From Solibacillus palustris (lineage in GTDB: Bacteria; Bacillota; Bacilli; Bacillales_A; Planococcaceae): a stretch of 64,000 bases of DNA. A program made the translations under genes and the position numbers. The notes under the pieces were generated by a model. It did no database searches. It saw only the letters and a list, made by a program, of their open reading frames with translations, and had not been told where the DNA came from. Location: contig NZ_JAKZFC010000001.1 of assembly GCF_022549215.1 (NCBI RefSeq), positions 558,001-622,000 of the forward strand, read 5' to 3'. The first letter of the stretch is position 1. Each line of letters starts with the position of its first letter. This document shows, piece after piece, positions 7,034-16,702 of this stretch.

Positions 7034-9198
7034 TGACAACGAATATGGAGATGGATCCGATGTTTGAATCAGAAGATACATCAGAAAATACAAAGTCCTA
7101 TTACCTGATGTTAGAAGAAATTGCGAAACCAGAGTATTACAATAACCGTGAGCTAAGCTGGTTAGCGTTTAACGAACGTGTACTAGAAGAAGCGGAAGAT
7201 ACAAATAATCCTTTACTAGAACGCTTAAAATTTTTGGCGATTTTCAGCTCAAATTTAGATGAGTTTTTCATGGTGCGTGTAGCTGGTTTACAAGACCAAA
7301 TTCGCGCAGGCTTCCACAAACCTGAAAATAAGTCAGGCTTAACTCCAAAAGAACAATTAACAAAAATCGCAGAGCGTACACAAGCATTAGTACGTCGTCA
7401 AACCGAAGTATACCGTCATTTAGTGTATGATTTATTACCAAAAGAAAATGTTTTTGTACGTGATTTAAAATTGTTAACGGCTGCACAAAAAAATTTCCTT
7501 CATGAATTATTTGACGAAACGATTTTCCCGGTATTAACGCCAGTAGCGGTTGATGCGTATCGTCCATTCCCAACATTACTTGGCCGCACGTTAAACTTAC
7601 TTGTGTTGCTAGAAAATAATAATACAGATACAGAAATGTTAGATAAAGTCGCAATTGTGCAGGTCCCATCTGTATTAGAACGCTTTATTAAAGTACCTAC
7701 CCAAGGTAATGAAACGGTATTTGTATTATTAGAAGATGTCATCTCAAGCAATATTGACCGTTTGTTCTATGGATATAAAGTGAAGTCATCTCAAGCGTTC
7801 CGTTTAACGCGTAATGCAGATTTAACGATTCATGAAGAAGGTGCACAAGACTTACTTGTAGAAATCGAAAAAGAGTTAAAGAAACGTAAATGGGGCGTTG
7901 GTTCACGTTTAGAAGTACGTGACAAAGAAATGAGTGACGACGTCTTAGAATACTTACTAGATGAATTTGAAATTGAAGAATCCGACGTATTTAAAATCGA
8001 TGGACCTCTAGATCTAACGACAATGTTTAGTTTTGTGAAGGTCATTTCAGCTGGTCGTGAGCATTTGGAATATGAAAGCTTCATCCCTCAACCACCACAG
8101 GATTTGCAATCGGATGAAAATATTTTTGAAAAATCATTAATACAAGATTTATTCTTCCACCATCCATATGAGTCATTTGCGCCGATTGTTGATTTTATTG
8201 CAGAAGCAGCCAAGGATTCGAGCGTGCTTGCGATTAAGCAAACTCTGTATCGTGTAAGTGGGAATTCTCCGATTATTCAAGCGTTAAAGCAAGCTGCTGA
8301 AAATGGTAAGCAAGTAACGGTGCTTGTTGAGTTAAAGGCACGTTTTGATGAAGAAAATAATGTGCATTGGGCGAAGCAATTAGAACAAGCAGGGTGCCTT
8401 GTTATTTATGGAATGAATAATTTAAAAACGCACTCAAAAATTACATTAGTTGTGCGTCGTCGCCAAGGTAAAATCGAGCGCTTTGTTCACCTAGGTACAG
8501 GAAATTACAATGACGCCACGGCGAAAATATATACAGATATGGGGATTATTACGTCAAATAAGGAATTTGGCATAGACGCAACAAACTTCTTTAACTATTT
8601 AAGCGGCTATACGGAAAAGCCAGAATTCCATCATATTCGCGTATCACCATATGATATTCGTGATGAATTTATTGAATTAATTAATAAAGAAATAGCGTTA
8701 CATAAAAAACATGGCAACGGTTTTATTCGTGCAAAAATGAATTCATTAACGGATAAAGATTTAATGATGAAATTATATGAAGCGTCAATTGCTGGTGTGA
8801 AAATTGAGCTAATTATTCGTGGTATTTGCTGTATCCGTCCTGGCATTCCAGGCATTTCAGAAAATATTACGGTAACGAGTATCGTAGGTCGCTTCCTAGA
8901 GCACTCACGTATTTTTTGGTTCCATCACAATGGTGAAGACAGCTTGTATTTATCTTCAGCTGATATGATGACACGTAATATGATTAAGCGTGTTGAAATT
9001 TTATTCCCGATTTATTCAGCGGAAATTAAAAAACGCATTCAGCGCATTATGATGTCTCAACTTGAAGATAATCAAAAAGCGCGTATTCAGGATTCTAATG
9101 GGAAATATCACTATAAAGAAAACCACAATAGCAATGTTCGCATTAATAGCCAAGAAGTGTTCCTAATCGAATCACTTGGGACGATTGTGGAAGAATAA
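7033..9198 (+). CDS. ppk: Polyphosphate kinase 1
   Basis: A 721-residue PPK1. The N-terminal helical domain contains the conserved YYNNRELSWLAFNERVLEEA stretch, the central head follows, and two phospholipase-D-like catalytic domains carry His467 (NNLKTHSKI, the residue autophosphorylated in the family) and His624 (FLEHSRIF). It transfers the ATP gamma-phosphate to polyphosphate reversibly. ATG 7033 lies inside the ppx stop (TGATG), with GAAGGGTGG 9 nt upstream. The protein is complete. The pair sets the polyphosphate level that supports stress survival. Confidence 0.95.
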   Translation: MTTNMEMDPMFESEDTSENTKSYYLMLEEIAKPEYYNNRELSWLAFNERVLEEAEDTNNPLLERLKFLAIFSSNLDEFFMVRVAGLQDQIRAGFHKPENKSGLTPKEQLTKIAERTQALVRRQTEVYRHLVYDLLPKENVFVRDLKLLTAAQKNFLHELFDETIFPVLTPVAVDAYRPFPTLLGRTLNLLVLLENNNTDTEMLDKVAIVQVPSVLERFIKVPTQGNETVFVLLEDVISSNIDRLFYGYKVKSSQAFRLTRNADLTIHEEGAQDLLVEIEKELKKRKWGVGSRLEVRDKEMSDDVLEYLLDEFEIEESDVFKIDGPLDLTTMFSFVKVISAGREHLEYESFIPQPPQDLQSDENIFEKSLIQDLFFHHPYESFAPIVDFIAEAAKDSSVLAIKQTLYRVSGNSPIIQALKQAAENGKQVTVLVELKARFDEENNVHWAKQLEQAGCLVIYGMNNLKTHSKITLVVRRRQGKIERFVHLGTGNYNDATAKIYTDMGIITSNKEFGIDATNFFNYLSGYTEKPEFHHIRVSPYDIRDEFIELINKEIALHKKHGNGFIRAKMNSLTDKDLMMKLYEASIAGVKIELIIRGICCIRPGIPGISENITVTSIVGRFLEHSRIFWFHHNGEDSLYLSSADMMTRNMIKRVEILFPIYSAEIKKRIQRIMMSQLEDNQKARIQDSNGKYHYKENHNSNVRINSQEVFLIESLGTIVEE

Positions 9199-9209
9199 GT
9201 AATTGATGA

Positions 9210-9245
9210 AGCTACGGACTCAATTTGGTCGTGGCTTTTTCTTTT
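9210..9245 (+). terminator. Terminator after ppk
   Basis: GCTACGGAC pairs with GGTCGTGGC (one wobble, one mismatch) around a 7-nt loop, followed by a T-run. Confidence 0.65.
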
Positions 9246-9329
9246 GGTGTGCTAACGATAATAACGTTTAAAATAGAAAATTTCAAATTTTTCTACAATT
9301 CCCCTTACTTATATAGTAAAATGAATTTA

Positions 9330-9346
9330 TGAATGATTGTTCATTT
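9330..9346. promoter_or_regulatory. FadR-type operator upstream of fadH
   Basis: TGAATGATTGTTCATTT matches the dyad recognised by the Bacillus TetR-family FadR (TGAATGA-N4-TCATTCA). It overlaps the region just downstream of a TATAGT -10 box at 9312-9317. Fatty-acyl-CoA would be expected to relieve repression. Confidence 0.7.
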
Positions 9347-9368
9347 TATTTGAAAAGGGGATGAATAG

Positions 9369-10136
9369 ATGTTACAAGGTAAGACGATTATTATTACAGG
9401 TGGCTCTAGTGGGATGGGGCTGGGCATGGCGAAACAATTTGTGCAAGAGGGAGCTAGTGTTGTAATTACAGGGCGCGATTCGGAGCGTTTAGCAAATGCT
9501 AAAACGGAAATTCTGGAATTTGGCTCAAATATTGAAACATTCCAAATGGACGTACGTGAGCCAGAACATGTACAAGCTATGGTCGACTTTACCGTTGAAA
9601 AATTTGGGCGTATTGATAGTTTAGTAAATAATGCAGCTGGTAACTTTTTAGTGCATGCAGAAAAGCTGTCACCAAATGGCTGGAAGGCGGTCATTGATAT
9701 CGTGTTAAATGGTACGTTCTATTGTTCTTCAGCAGTAGGTCGTTACTGGATTGAAAAGGGGATTAAGGGATCGATTTTAAATATGGTTGCCACATATGCA
9801 TGGGGTGCAGGTGCTGGTGTTATTCATTCAGCTGCTGCAAAGGCTGGTGTGCTATCCCTTACGCGTACATTAGCAGTTGAATGGGGCAGTCAGTACGGAA
9901 TTCGTTCTAATGCTATTGCACCTGGACCAATCGAACGTACAGGAGGCGCGGAAAAGCTGTGGGAATCAGAGGAGCAGGCAAAGCGCACGATTAATTCAGT
10001 ACCATTAAAACGCCTTGGTACACCAGAAGAAATTGCTGATTTAGCAGCGTTTATGCTGTCAGATAAGGCAGGCTATTTAAATGGTGAATGCATTTCATTA
10101 GATGGCGGTCAATGGTTAAATCAACATCCATTTTAA
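9369..10136 (+). CDS. fadH: 2,4-dienoyl-CoA reductase (short-chain dehydrogenase)
   Basis: A 255-residue SDR. It has the TGGSSGMGLGMA nucleotide-binding loop, NNAAGNF (typical of dienoyl-CoA reductases rather than ordinary NNAG enzymes) and, in place of a plain YxxxK, the segment YAWGAGAGVIHSAAAKAG, which is characteristic of this subfamily. It reduces 2,4-dienoyl-CoA with NADPH so that polyunsaturated acyl chains can enter beta-oxidation. It corresponds to B. subtilis YkuF/FadH, and the next recognised genes (ykuL, ccpC, dapH, dapL) follow the B. subtilis order. The upstream FadR dyad supports this call. Confidence 0.9.
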   Translation: MLQGKTIIITGGSSGMGLGMAKQFVQEGASVVITGRDSERLANAKTEILEFGSNIETFQMDVREPEHVQAMVDFTVEKFGRIDSLVNNAAGNFLVHAEKLSPNGWKAVIDIVLNGTFYCSSAVGRYWIEKGIKGSILNMVATYAWGAGAGVIHSAAAKAGVLSLTRTLAVEWGSQYGIRSNAIAPGPIERTGGAEKLWESEEQAKRTINSVPLKRLGTPEEIADLAAFMLSDKAGYLNGECISLDGGQWLNQHPF

Positions 10137-10140
10137 GTTG

Positions 10141-10236
10141 TACTCACAATTAGCATGTTTCAATACAAAAATGGAATGAAGTGCATTTATCTAATATGCA
10201 TTTAATCCATTTTAGTTAGTGAATTTACTCAATGTT
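10141..10236. repeat. MITE-like element E1, end-only short copy
   Basis: A 96-nt near-palindrome containing only the left and right ends of the long elements at 20313-21040 and 58724-59347. The left end runs ACTCACAAT...CAATACAAAAATGGAATGAAGTGCA and the right end TGCATTTAATCCATTTTAGTTAGTGAATTTACTCAATGTT. The two ends are imperfect inverted repeats of each other. It lies right after the fadH stop. Confidence 0.65.
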
Positions 10237-10297
10237 GTTTGCATACTTTCTGTTAAAAAACCACATACTACCATTATCGCAAAAGGGGGCGCTAGTA

Positions 10298-10534
10298 GTG
10301 GGTATGTGGCTTTATCCAACGATTTTTGTTTGTATAGTACTTTGTTTAATTGGCTATTATTTAACCGTAAAAGTGGGACATAAAATTGAGCATAGTGGTG
10401 AAGAGCGGGATTCAGAAGTGCCCGACAAAATTATAGAGCATCCGTTTTTACTTAATCCAATTGTGTTATCATACGCGATATTTTTAGCATTTACAGGTAT
10501 TATTATTTTTTATTATTGGGCACGTGGTTACTAA
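10298..10534 (+). CDS. Small two-helix membrane protein of unknown function
   Basis: A 78-residue protein. The first membrane segment covers residues about 3-22 (WLYPTIFVCIVLCLIGYYLT), a charged loop follows (about 25-50) with an acidic stretch and EHPFLLNP, and a second segment covers about 52-73. GTG 10298 is selected by AAAAGGGGG 8 nt upstream; the earlier ATG at 10232 lies in element E1. A clear terminator follows. It occupies the position between fadH and darB. No family is recognised. Confidence 0.6.
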   Translation: MGMWLYPTIFVCIVLCLIGYYLTVKVGHKIEHSGEERDSEVPDKIIEHPFLLNPIVLSYAIFLAFTGIIIFYYWARGY

Positions 10535-10542
10535 ATATTCAT

Positions 10543-10587
10543 GCATAATAGGACGAAATTGCTCGTCTTGTTATGCTTTTTCTTTTG
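10543..10587 (+). terminator. Terminator after the small membrane protein gene
   Basis: GCATAA...GGACGA pairs with TCGTC...TTATGC around AATTGC and is followed by TTTTTCTTTT. Confidence 0.8.
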
Positions 10588-10606
10588 CGTAAATGGGCAT
10601 GTTTCT

Positions 10607-10636
10607 TAGTCAAGGATTTACCTGTTATGGTATGAT
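10607..10636 (+). promoter_or_regulatory. Probable promoter of darB/cbpB
   Basis: An extended -10 element TGGTATGAT (10628-10636) has a weak -35 TAGTCA 18 nt upstream. It leaves a leader of about 105 nt. Confidence 0.45.
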
Positions 10637-10748
10637 AGAGGTAAGGTAAATAATATGCGAAAAAGGCTATTGTTTACTTAAGCTTAAAATTTTCGAGTTT
10701 TTAAGTGTTGATTTGCCCGTATTTACGGAGTCAAAGGAGTAGAATGTA

Positions 10749-11189
10749 ATGATTTCAACGAACAACCGAGCGTTACTAGACATGCCGATTAAAGATTTTA
10801 TTATTTCTTCTGAAAAGGTAGCGCATGTTCAAAGTGGGAATAACGCAGAACACGCACTGCTCGTATTAACGAAAACAGGTTATTCTTCGATCCCAGTTTT
10901 AGACGTAAAGTATCGTTTAAAGGGACTACTTAGCACAAAAATGATAACGGAATCCATTTTAGGATTAGAACGAATTGAATATGAAAAACTAGCTGAAATT
11001 CGAGTAGATGATGTTATGAATCATGATGTAGCATATTTAAAAATTACGGATACATTCCGTCGTGCACTTGATTTAGTCATTAACCATGCCTTCTTATGTG
11101 TAATCGATGAAGAAGGTACGTTTGTCGGTATTATGACGCGCAGAATTATTTTAAAGCAATTGAAAAAGTATATGTATCAACAAAATTAG
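10749..11189 (+). CDS. darB: CBS-domain c-di-AMP-binding protein (DarB/CbpB, YkuL)
   Basis: A 146-residue protein made of two CBS motifs (about 15-70 and 85-140), e.g. AHVQSGNNAEHALLVLTKTG and DTFRRALDLVINHAF. It corresponds to B. subtilis YkuL/DarB and Listeria CbpB in length and in position before ccpC. In those species the apo protein stimulates the (p)ppGpp synthetase Rel and, in B. subtilis, pyruvate carboxylase; c-di-AMP binding blocks this. pycA itself is in this window at 49281. RBS AAAGGAG lies 9 nt before ATG. Confidence 0.88.
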   Translation: MISTNNRALLDMPIKDFIISSEKVAHVQSGNNAEHALLVLTKTGYSSIPVLDVKYRLKGLLSTKMITESILGLERIEYEKLAEIRVDDVMNHDVAYLKITDTFRRALDLVINHAFLCVIDEEGTFVGIMTRRIILKQLKKYMYQQN

Positions 11190-11202
11190 TAAGTAACATT
11201 TC

Positions 11203-11238
11203 GTCGGCAAAGTCCATCTAGGATTTTGTCGACTTTTT
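11203..11238 (+). terminator. Terminator after darB
   Basis: GTCGGCAAAGTCC pairs with GGATTTTGTCGAC (wobble pairs) around ATCTA, followed by TTTTT. Confidence 0.75.
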
Positions 11239-11243
11239 AACTT

Positions 11244-11411
11244 GCTTCAGCAGAAGTCCTCCACTACTATAAGTGGAAGATGTATGCCAAGTATGTCCTT
11301 TATTTAGTTGGGTATAACCCTCGGCTGAACAGGGGAACTCAGGCTAAGAACGCCGAGTCGTGCGGCAACGCCTGAGTGACCAACATCGTGTTGGCCCGAG
11401 TCGTAATTGAT
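11244..11411. repeat. Structured dispersed repeat, copy B (short form)
   Basis: A 168-nt copy lacking the extra A/T hairpin block of copies A and C. Predicted stems: ACTCAGGC (11337-11344) with GCCTGAGT (11370-11377), inner GCCG (11352-11355) with CGGC (11363-11366), and CCAACA (11380-11385) with TGTTGG (11389-11394). The same positions in copy A hold different but still complementary bases. It ends with CGTAATTGAT 20 nt before the ccpC start codon, just before the AAGGAAG ribosome-binding site, so it may be part of the ccpC leader. Confidence 0.75.
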
Positions 11412-11430
11412 GTAAGAAAGGAAGAGTTGT

Positions 11431-12324
11431 ATGACGGCGACAGAAGCGGAAATTATCAAGGTGCTAGCAGAGGAAAAGAATATGCGTAAGGCTGCCGAGC
11501 GATTATTTTTAACACAGCCGGCTTTGTCACAGCGCCTACAATCCATCGAAAAAGAATGGGGTGCACAATTATTTATTCGCTCACAAAAGGGATTAACGGC
11601 GACGCCAGCTGGTGAATTAGTCATCCAATATTCGAATGAAATGATAGTGAAGCGGGAAGAAATATTTGAATCCATTCAAGCGTTACAGTCGAAAGTACAT
11701 GGTACGTTAAAAATTGCCTGTGCTTCGATTGTAGGTCAAAACTGGCTACCAAAAGTTTTGAAGGATTTCGTAACAAAATATCCAGATACAAAAATTTCGC
11801 TTATGACTGGTTGGAGCTCAGAAATTGTGAAAGCGCTTTATGATGGAGAAGCACATATCGGTATTGTCCGTGGGCAAGCTGAATGGAAGGGGAAAAAAAT
11901 CCATTTATTCCGCGATATGATGTACTTAGTTGATAAGGAAATTCAAGATATGGAAGATATTATTACATCGGATCGCCCGTTTATTCAATTTAAAAGTGAT
12001 TCGAATTATTATCAGGAAATACAACAATGGTGGCAACGTCATTTTAACTACAATCCTAAGCATCAAATTATTGTAGACCAAATCGAAACATGTAAACAAA
12101 TGGCGCTAAATGGCATTGGTTATGCGATTTTACCGTCCATCACATTAAATGGTGAGGAAAAGGTGCACAAAATTCCGTTAACCAACTCAGAAAATGATCA
12201 TGGCTTGACACGTGATACGTGGTTAATTGGCTATGAATCGACGTTTGAATTACGCCAAGTGGAGGCATTTGTCAATGTAGTACAAGACCATGCCCGCTGT
12301 TTATATGATTATTCCAGAGGATAA
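11431..12324 (+). CDS. ccpC: LysR-family citrate-cycle regulator CcpC
   Basis: A 297-residue LysR regulator. The N-terminal helix-turn-helix reads MRKAAERLFLTQPALSQRLQ, followed by the linker and a periplasmic-binding-like effector domain with GYAILPSITL. The stretch IGQNWLPKVLK-type and QIETCKQMALNGIGYAILPS closely follow B. subtilis CcpC (YkuM), as does the position between darB and dapH. CcpC represses citB and citZ and responds to citrate. The structured repeat directly upstream could affect its expression. Confidence 0.88.
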   Translation: MTATEAEIIKVLAEEKNMRKAAERLFLTQPALSQRLQSIEKEWGAQLFIRSQKGLTATPAGELVIQYSNEMIVKREEIFESIQALQSKVHGTLKIACASIVGQNWLPKVLKDFVTKYPDTKISLMTGWSSEIVKALYDGEAHIGIVRGQAEWKGKKIHLFRDMMYLVDKEIQDMEDIITSDRPFIQFKSDSNYYQEIQQWWQRHFNYNPKHQIIVDQIETCKQMALNGIGYAILPSITLNGEEKVHKIPLTNSENDHGLTRDTWLIGYESTFELRQVEAFVNVVQDHARCLYDYSRG

Positions 12325-12407
12325 GCTTAAAAAACAGTTTTATTTTAACTGAAAATTTAGTACAATATTCCGTGTTAAGAAAACTCACATATTAAAGAGG
12401 TGTCTCA

Positions 12408-13121
12408 ATGGAGAAATTAAATGCACAGCAAATTATTGATTTTATTTCACAGGCAAAAAAAGTTACACCGGTTAAAGTTTATGTAAAAGGTGCGGGTGTC
12501 GCTTATTTATCATATGGTCCAGATGCAAAAGTATTTGGTGATGGCAATAATGCCGTTGTTTTCGGTGAGTGGTCTCAAATTGAGGCAGCTTTAAAGGAAC
12601 ATGAAACACAAATTGAAGATTATGTTGTTGAAAGCGATCGCCGTAATTCAGGTGTACCGTTATTAGACACAAAACATATTAATGCACGTATTGAGCCAGG
12701 TGCGATTATTCGTGACCAAGTAACAATAGGTGAGCAGGCTGTTATTATGATGGGCGCGATTATTAACATCGGGGCTGAAATTGGTGCAAAAACAATGATC
12801 GATATGGGTGCCGTATTAGGTGGGCGTGCTACAGTTGGTGAAAACTGCCATATTGGAGCAGGAACAGTGCTAGCAGGTGTAGTAGAACCTCCAAGTGCGT
12901 TACCTGTAGTCGTTGAAGATGATGTTGTCATCGGGGCTAATGCAGTTGTATTAGAAGGTGTACGAATCGGCAAAGGGGCTGTCGTTGCAGCGGGTGCCAT
13001 TGTTATTAAAGATGTAGAGCCATACACGGTTGTAGCAGGTGTACCAGCTCGTGAAATTAAAAAGTTAGATGAAAAAACGAAATCAAAAACTGAAATTATT
13101 GATTCATTACGCAACTTATAA
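12408..13121 (+). CDS. dapH: Tetrahydrodipicolinate N-acetyltransferase
   Basis: A 237-residue enzyme with an N-terminal alpha/beta domain (about 1-85) and a left-handed beta helix of hexapeptide repeats (about 90-200: [20 protein letters not shown] and onward). It acetylates tetrahydrodipicolinate with acetyl-CoA in the acetylase branch of the diaminopimelate/lysine pathway. It is 12 nt upstream of dapL, forming an operon with the next committed enzyme, as in B. subtilis ykuQ-ykuR. The product feeds lysine synthesis, peptidoglycan and spore dipicolinate. Confidence 0.95.
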   Translation: MEKLNAQQIIDFISQAKKVTPVKVYVKGAGVAYLSYGPDAKVFGDGNNAVVFGEWSQIEAALKEHETQIEDYVVESDRRNSGVPLLDTKHINARIEPGAIIRDQVTIGEQAVIMMGAIINIGAEIGAKTMIDMGAVLGGRATVGENCHIGAGTVLAGVVEPPSALPVVVEDDVVIGANAVVLEGVRIGKGAVVAAGAIVIKDVEPYTVVAGVPAREIKKLDEKTKSKTEIIDSLRNL

Positions 13122-13133
13122 GAAGGTGTAGCA

Positions 13134-14252
13134 ATGACAAATCTGATTGAAATTCGGCGTGATTTACATCAAATCCCTGAAGTTGGCTTTAAAGAATTTA
13201 AAACGCAGGCGTATTTATTAAATTTTATTGCACAGTTACCACAAGAGCATATGCAAGTTGTGACGTGGAGAACAGGGATTGTCGTAGCGATTGAAGGAAC
13301 AAACCCGACGAAGCAAATTGGCTGGCGAACAGATATGGATGCATTGCCTGTTTTTGAAGAAACAGCTTTAGATTTTCAATCGCAACATACAGGGTTTATG
13401 CATGCTTGTGGACATGATTGTCATATGGCAATTGCACTTGGCTTAGTTGAATCATTTGCGAAAAATCGTCCGACACAAAATGTAGTGATCTATTTCCAAC
13501 CAGCTGAAGAAGGTCCAGGTGGTGCTGAGCCAATGCTTGAATGGCTACGACTAGAACAGCCACAGCTTGTTGCTGATGAAATTTATGCCCTGCATATTGC
13601 ACCAGAATATCCAGTTGGTACAGTTGCGACAAAGCCAGGTTTACTTTTTGCGAATACCTCCGAGCTTTTTATCGATTTAAAAGGTGTTGGTGGGCATGCA
13701 GCATTTCCACATAAAACACGTGATATGACGGTGGCGGCAGCGAACTTAATTGTACAACTGCAAACGATCATTAGCCGTAATGTTAACCCGATGGATAGCG
13801 CGGTCATTACGATTGGCAAAATGACTTCAGGTACCGTGCAAAATGTTATTGCTGAAAATGCGCGCTTAGAAGGGACCATTCGTACGTTAAATGTTGAAGC
13901 AATGGCAGAGGTGAAGCGCCGTATAGAAGCAATTTGTACTGGTATTGAGGCAGCATTTGAGTGTAGTGTAATGATTTACTATGGCTCGATGTACTATGAG
14001 GTAAATAATGATGAACGTTGTGCACAAGCGCTTTTATGTTTTGCAAGTGATTTTGATGGAGCGGTGAGTTATGAATGCCCAGCAGCTATGACTGGTGAAG
14101 ACTTTGGATATTTTATAAAAGATATTCCGGGAGCGATGTTTTGGGCAGGAGCAAATTGTGAATTTGGTTTACATCATGCAAAAATAGCGCCAGACGAAGC
14201 ATTAATTCCATTTAATCAAAAATTTGTCGAAGCGTTTATACGTACACTGTAA
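13134..14252 (+). CDS. dapL: N-acetyldiaminopimelate deacetylase
   Basis: A 372-residue M20-family amidohydrolase. Metal and catalytic motifs: [23 protein letters not shown], and a late GLHHAK histidine. The lid/dimerisation domain (about 175-290) includes GHAAFPH. It removes the acetyl group from N-acetyl-LL-diaminopimelate, the third step of the acetylase branch after a transaminase. AGAAGGTG precedes the ATG. Its tight coupling to dapH and the length match the B. subtilis enzyme. Confidence 0.92.
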   Translation: MTNLIEIRRDLHQIPEVGFKEFKTQAYLLNFIAQLPQEHMQVVTWRTGIVVAIEGTNPTKQIGWRTDMDALPVFEETALDFQSQHTGFMHACGHDCHMAIALGLVESFAKNRPTQNVVIYFQPAEEGPGGAEPMLEWLRLEQPQLVADEIYALHIAPEYPVGTVATKPGLLFANTSELFIDLKGVGGHAAFPHKTRDMTVAAANLIVQLQTIISRNVNPMDSAVITIGKMTSGTVQNVIAENARLEGTIRTLNVEAMAEVKRRIEAICTGIEAAFECSVMIYYGSMYYEVNNDERCAQALLCFASDFDGAVSYECPAAMTGEDFGYFIKDIPGAMFWAGANCEFGLHHAKIAPDEALIPFNQKFVEAFIRTL

Positions 14253-14265
14253 AAGATACTGTATT

Positions 14266-14303
14266 ATACCCATTTAACGAACTCTGTTGAATGGGTATTT
14301 TTA
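14266..14303 (+). terminator. Terminator after dapHL
   Basis: ATACCCATT and AATGGGTAT arms around a 15-nt loop are followed by TTTTTAAT. Confidence 0.8.
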
Positions 14304-14383
14304 ATATAGCAATTAAAAAATCTGATAATTCGCAACTTTGTTAGTTGTGATTCGTACAAATAAGCAAAGAGAGGTGGAATAAA

Positions 14384-16702
14384 ATGAAGAAATATGTCAT
14401 GCTTCTAATTTTCTTAGTGACAATGTTCGCACCGTTGATGTATGGATCTGCTGAGATGAACATTGACGTTGACTATGGTTTTGAAGGAAAGGGCAAGCAA
14501 GATACACCGATTGCTGTAACGTTTACGATCCAAAATGATGAGCGTACATTTGATGGGGAGCTTGTCACGACATATGCAAATAATTATTTATTACAAAGGG
14601 GCGAAGTCATTCCACTACAGTTAGCGCCGAACGAGGTCGTAAGGAAAAAAGTGTATTTAAATTATTTACCTTATGAAATAATCGATAATTCAACAGGGAA
14701 GTTTGTTTATTTATATGATGATTCGATTGAAAAAGGGGACGAATCAAAAGATTATCGTGTCACACATAACAAACCAGAGTTGACTTCGTATGATGCATTT
14801 ATGATTGGAGTATTCGGTGATAAGCAATTAGCTAGTGCATTACAACAACTCCGTGCAATTCAGCAAAGTAGAGTTGTTGATATATCTGAATATGAAATAA
14901 CATCACTTGAAAGTGTTCAACAATTAGAGGATTTAGCACTTTTTAACATGATCTTCTTAACGCAAGAATTGGATACATTAACAGAAGTACAGCAAAAGGC
15001 TATTTTAGGCTGGATTCAAAACGGGGGACAGCTTGTAATAGATGGCGATGTTTCTAGTACTGCTTTAGAACCGTATAAAGCGTTAACAGCTTCATCGGCA
15101 ACGAAAACAATTAATGCCGAACAACTTCAACAATTCACAGGGCAAGAAAGATTCAATAAAGTATTAACGGTTCATGATGTACAGCCAATACAAGGAGCAC
15201 ATAGTTTCAAAATAGATGAAACGGTACTTGCCGCTAGAAAACAAATTGGCTCAGGTGCACTTATTCAAACAGCTTTTTCACTAACAGATGCTACAGTGTC
15301 TCAAAACGATAATGCGGCATATTTAATGGCGAAATTATTAGATTTTGATGTGAACTTTAATACATCTACGCCAGAAAGTGATTTATCGAGTAATGTTGTG
15401 CCAGTGAATGCATTATTTGCTTCATTTGAGTTTTCACTATGGAAAATTGTTGTCGTGTTTGGGTTATATATTTTTCTACTTGGGCCAGTGCTTTATTTTT
15501 TCTTAAAACGTAAAGATAAACGCGAATATGCATGGTGGATTATTCCAGCTTTTGCGCTCGTTGTGTCAGTGGCACTCTTTTTAGTCGGTGCTAAAGACCG
15601 CATCGTCCAACCTCAAATTCAGCAAATGGCGGTAGTGAAAATTAGTGACAATGCATCAGAGCAATATTTTGCACAAAGCCTATTATCTAACCGTGGGGGC
15701 GATTATCAGTTTAGTTTAACAAATGATATGAAAGTAGCAAGCTATGGCGGGCAATCATTTGGACTACGCGATTTTCAAAATGGTCGATGGGGCTATGTAA
15801 AACAGCAGCAGGATCATAAAACATTAACATTAAAAAATGTGCCTTATTGGGATGTCGAATCGTTTATTGGCAGTGGCGCAATTGATATAGGAAAGCTTGA
15901 TGTTCAGCTAGTAAATGAAAACGGCATGGTGACAGGGACAGTTCGCAATGACTTAACGATTGATTTAAAGGAAGTACAAATTTGGACTGGGCTGCAATTT
16001 ATTAATATAGGCGATATCAAACAAGGTGAATCAAAGCATGTTAATGAAAAATTGGTATCATCATTGCTTGTACCAAACACGTTACCGGTTGATCAAACCT
16101 ATTATGACAGACCGACACCAGAAACAATTGATGAAGTTAGAAAAGGACGGTTATTAGGCTTAGCAAATACACTTGTGATGGATGATCAATCCCCTGTAAT
16201 CATCGGCTATTCCAATACAGCGGATATTGGGGCACAATTTGCTGGGAAGGCGAAAATGCAGTCTACTGTATTAGTGGTGCAGCCATTTACGGCATCAGTA
16301 AACTTCTCAGATGATGTCACGATAAACGGAGACTTAATGTTAATGAAATATTCCACAGATTTATATGGTGGGGTTAAAGATCAGCTGATTAGTGGTCAAG
16401 ATTCCTATTATTTAGATCCAGCAGATTATAAGGTTACGTATCAATTGCCACAATCTATCATGGTGCATAATTTTTCTTGGGAAAGTTTACGCTATGAGCT
16501 ATATGGTGGTGCGATTAGCTCGCAAATTTATAATGTAAAAACGAATCAATATGAATCGTTACCTAGTGAATATTCAACTGACAATGTGGATGATTATATA
16601 GAAAATGACATGATTCAATTTAAATGGCATGTTTCAGACGCTGTGTATAGTGATAATGTGAAGCTACCAATGATTGAGCTGAAAGGGGCGATGAAGCAAT
16701 GA
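14384..16702 (+). CDS. Large extracytoplasmic membrane protein of an ABC export system
   Basis: A 772-residue protein with a signal peptide (residues 1 to about 22) and an N-terminal beta-rich domain. A Rossmann-like segment around 135-230 (MIGVFGDKQLAS..., GWIQNGGQLVIDGD) resembles the glutamine-amidotransferase-like domains of gliding-motility (GldG) type auxiliary proteins. Two membrane helices follow (about 352-374 and 382-400), then a 370-residue extracytoplasmic beta-rich C-terminal part. It overlaps the downstream ATPase gene by 4 nt (ATGA), so the three genes form one transport system. The substrate is unknown. The Gld comparison rests on architecture only. Confidence 0.7.
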   Translation: MKKYVMLLIFLVTMFAPLMYGSAEMNIDVDYGFEGKGKQDTPIAVTFTIQNDERTFDGELVTTYANNYLLQRGEVIPLQLAPNEVVRKKVYLNYLPYEIIDNSTGKFVYLYDDSIEKGDESKDYRVTHNKPELTSYDAFMIGVFGDKQLASALQQLRAIQQSRVVDISEYEITSLESVQQLEDLALFNMIFLTQELDTLTEVQQKAILGWIQNGGQLVIDGDVSSTALEPYKALTASSATKTINAEQLQQFTGQERFNKVLTVHDVQPIQGAHSFKIDETVLAARKQIGSGALIQTAFSLTDATVSQNDNAAYLMAKLLDFDVNFNTSTPESDLSSNVVPVNALFASFEFSLWKIVVVFGLYIFLLGPVLYFFLKRKDKREYAWWIIPAFALVVSVALFLVGAKDRIVQPQIQQMAVVKISDNASEQYFAQSLLSNRGGDYQFSLTNDMKVASYGGQSFGLRDFQNGRWGYVKQQQDHKTLTLKNVPYWDVESFIGSGAIDIGKLDVQLVNENGMVTGTVRNDLTIDLKEVQIWTGLQFINIGDIKQGESKHVNEKLVSSLLVPNTLPVDQTYYDRPTPETIDEVRKGRLLGLANTLVMDDQSPVIIGYSNTADIGAQFAGKAKMQSTVLVVQPFTASVNFSDDVTINGDLMLMKYSTDLYGGVKDQLISGQDSYYLDPADYKVTYQLPQSIMVHNFSWESLRYELYGGAISSQIYNVKTNQYESLPSEYSTDNVDDYIENDMIQFKWHVSDAVYSDNVKLPMIELKGAMKQ

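Noticed and set aside
12620-13114. 164-codon minus-strand open frame opposite dapH
   Set aside because: It is a shadow of the hexapeptide-repeat region: low-complexity Ile/Ala/Pro/Thr composition, no ribosome-binding site, and full overlap with a well-supported gene.
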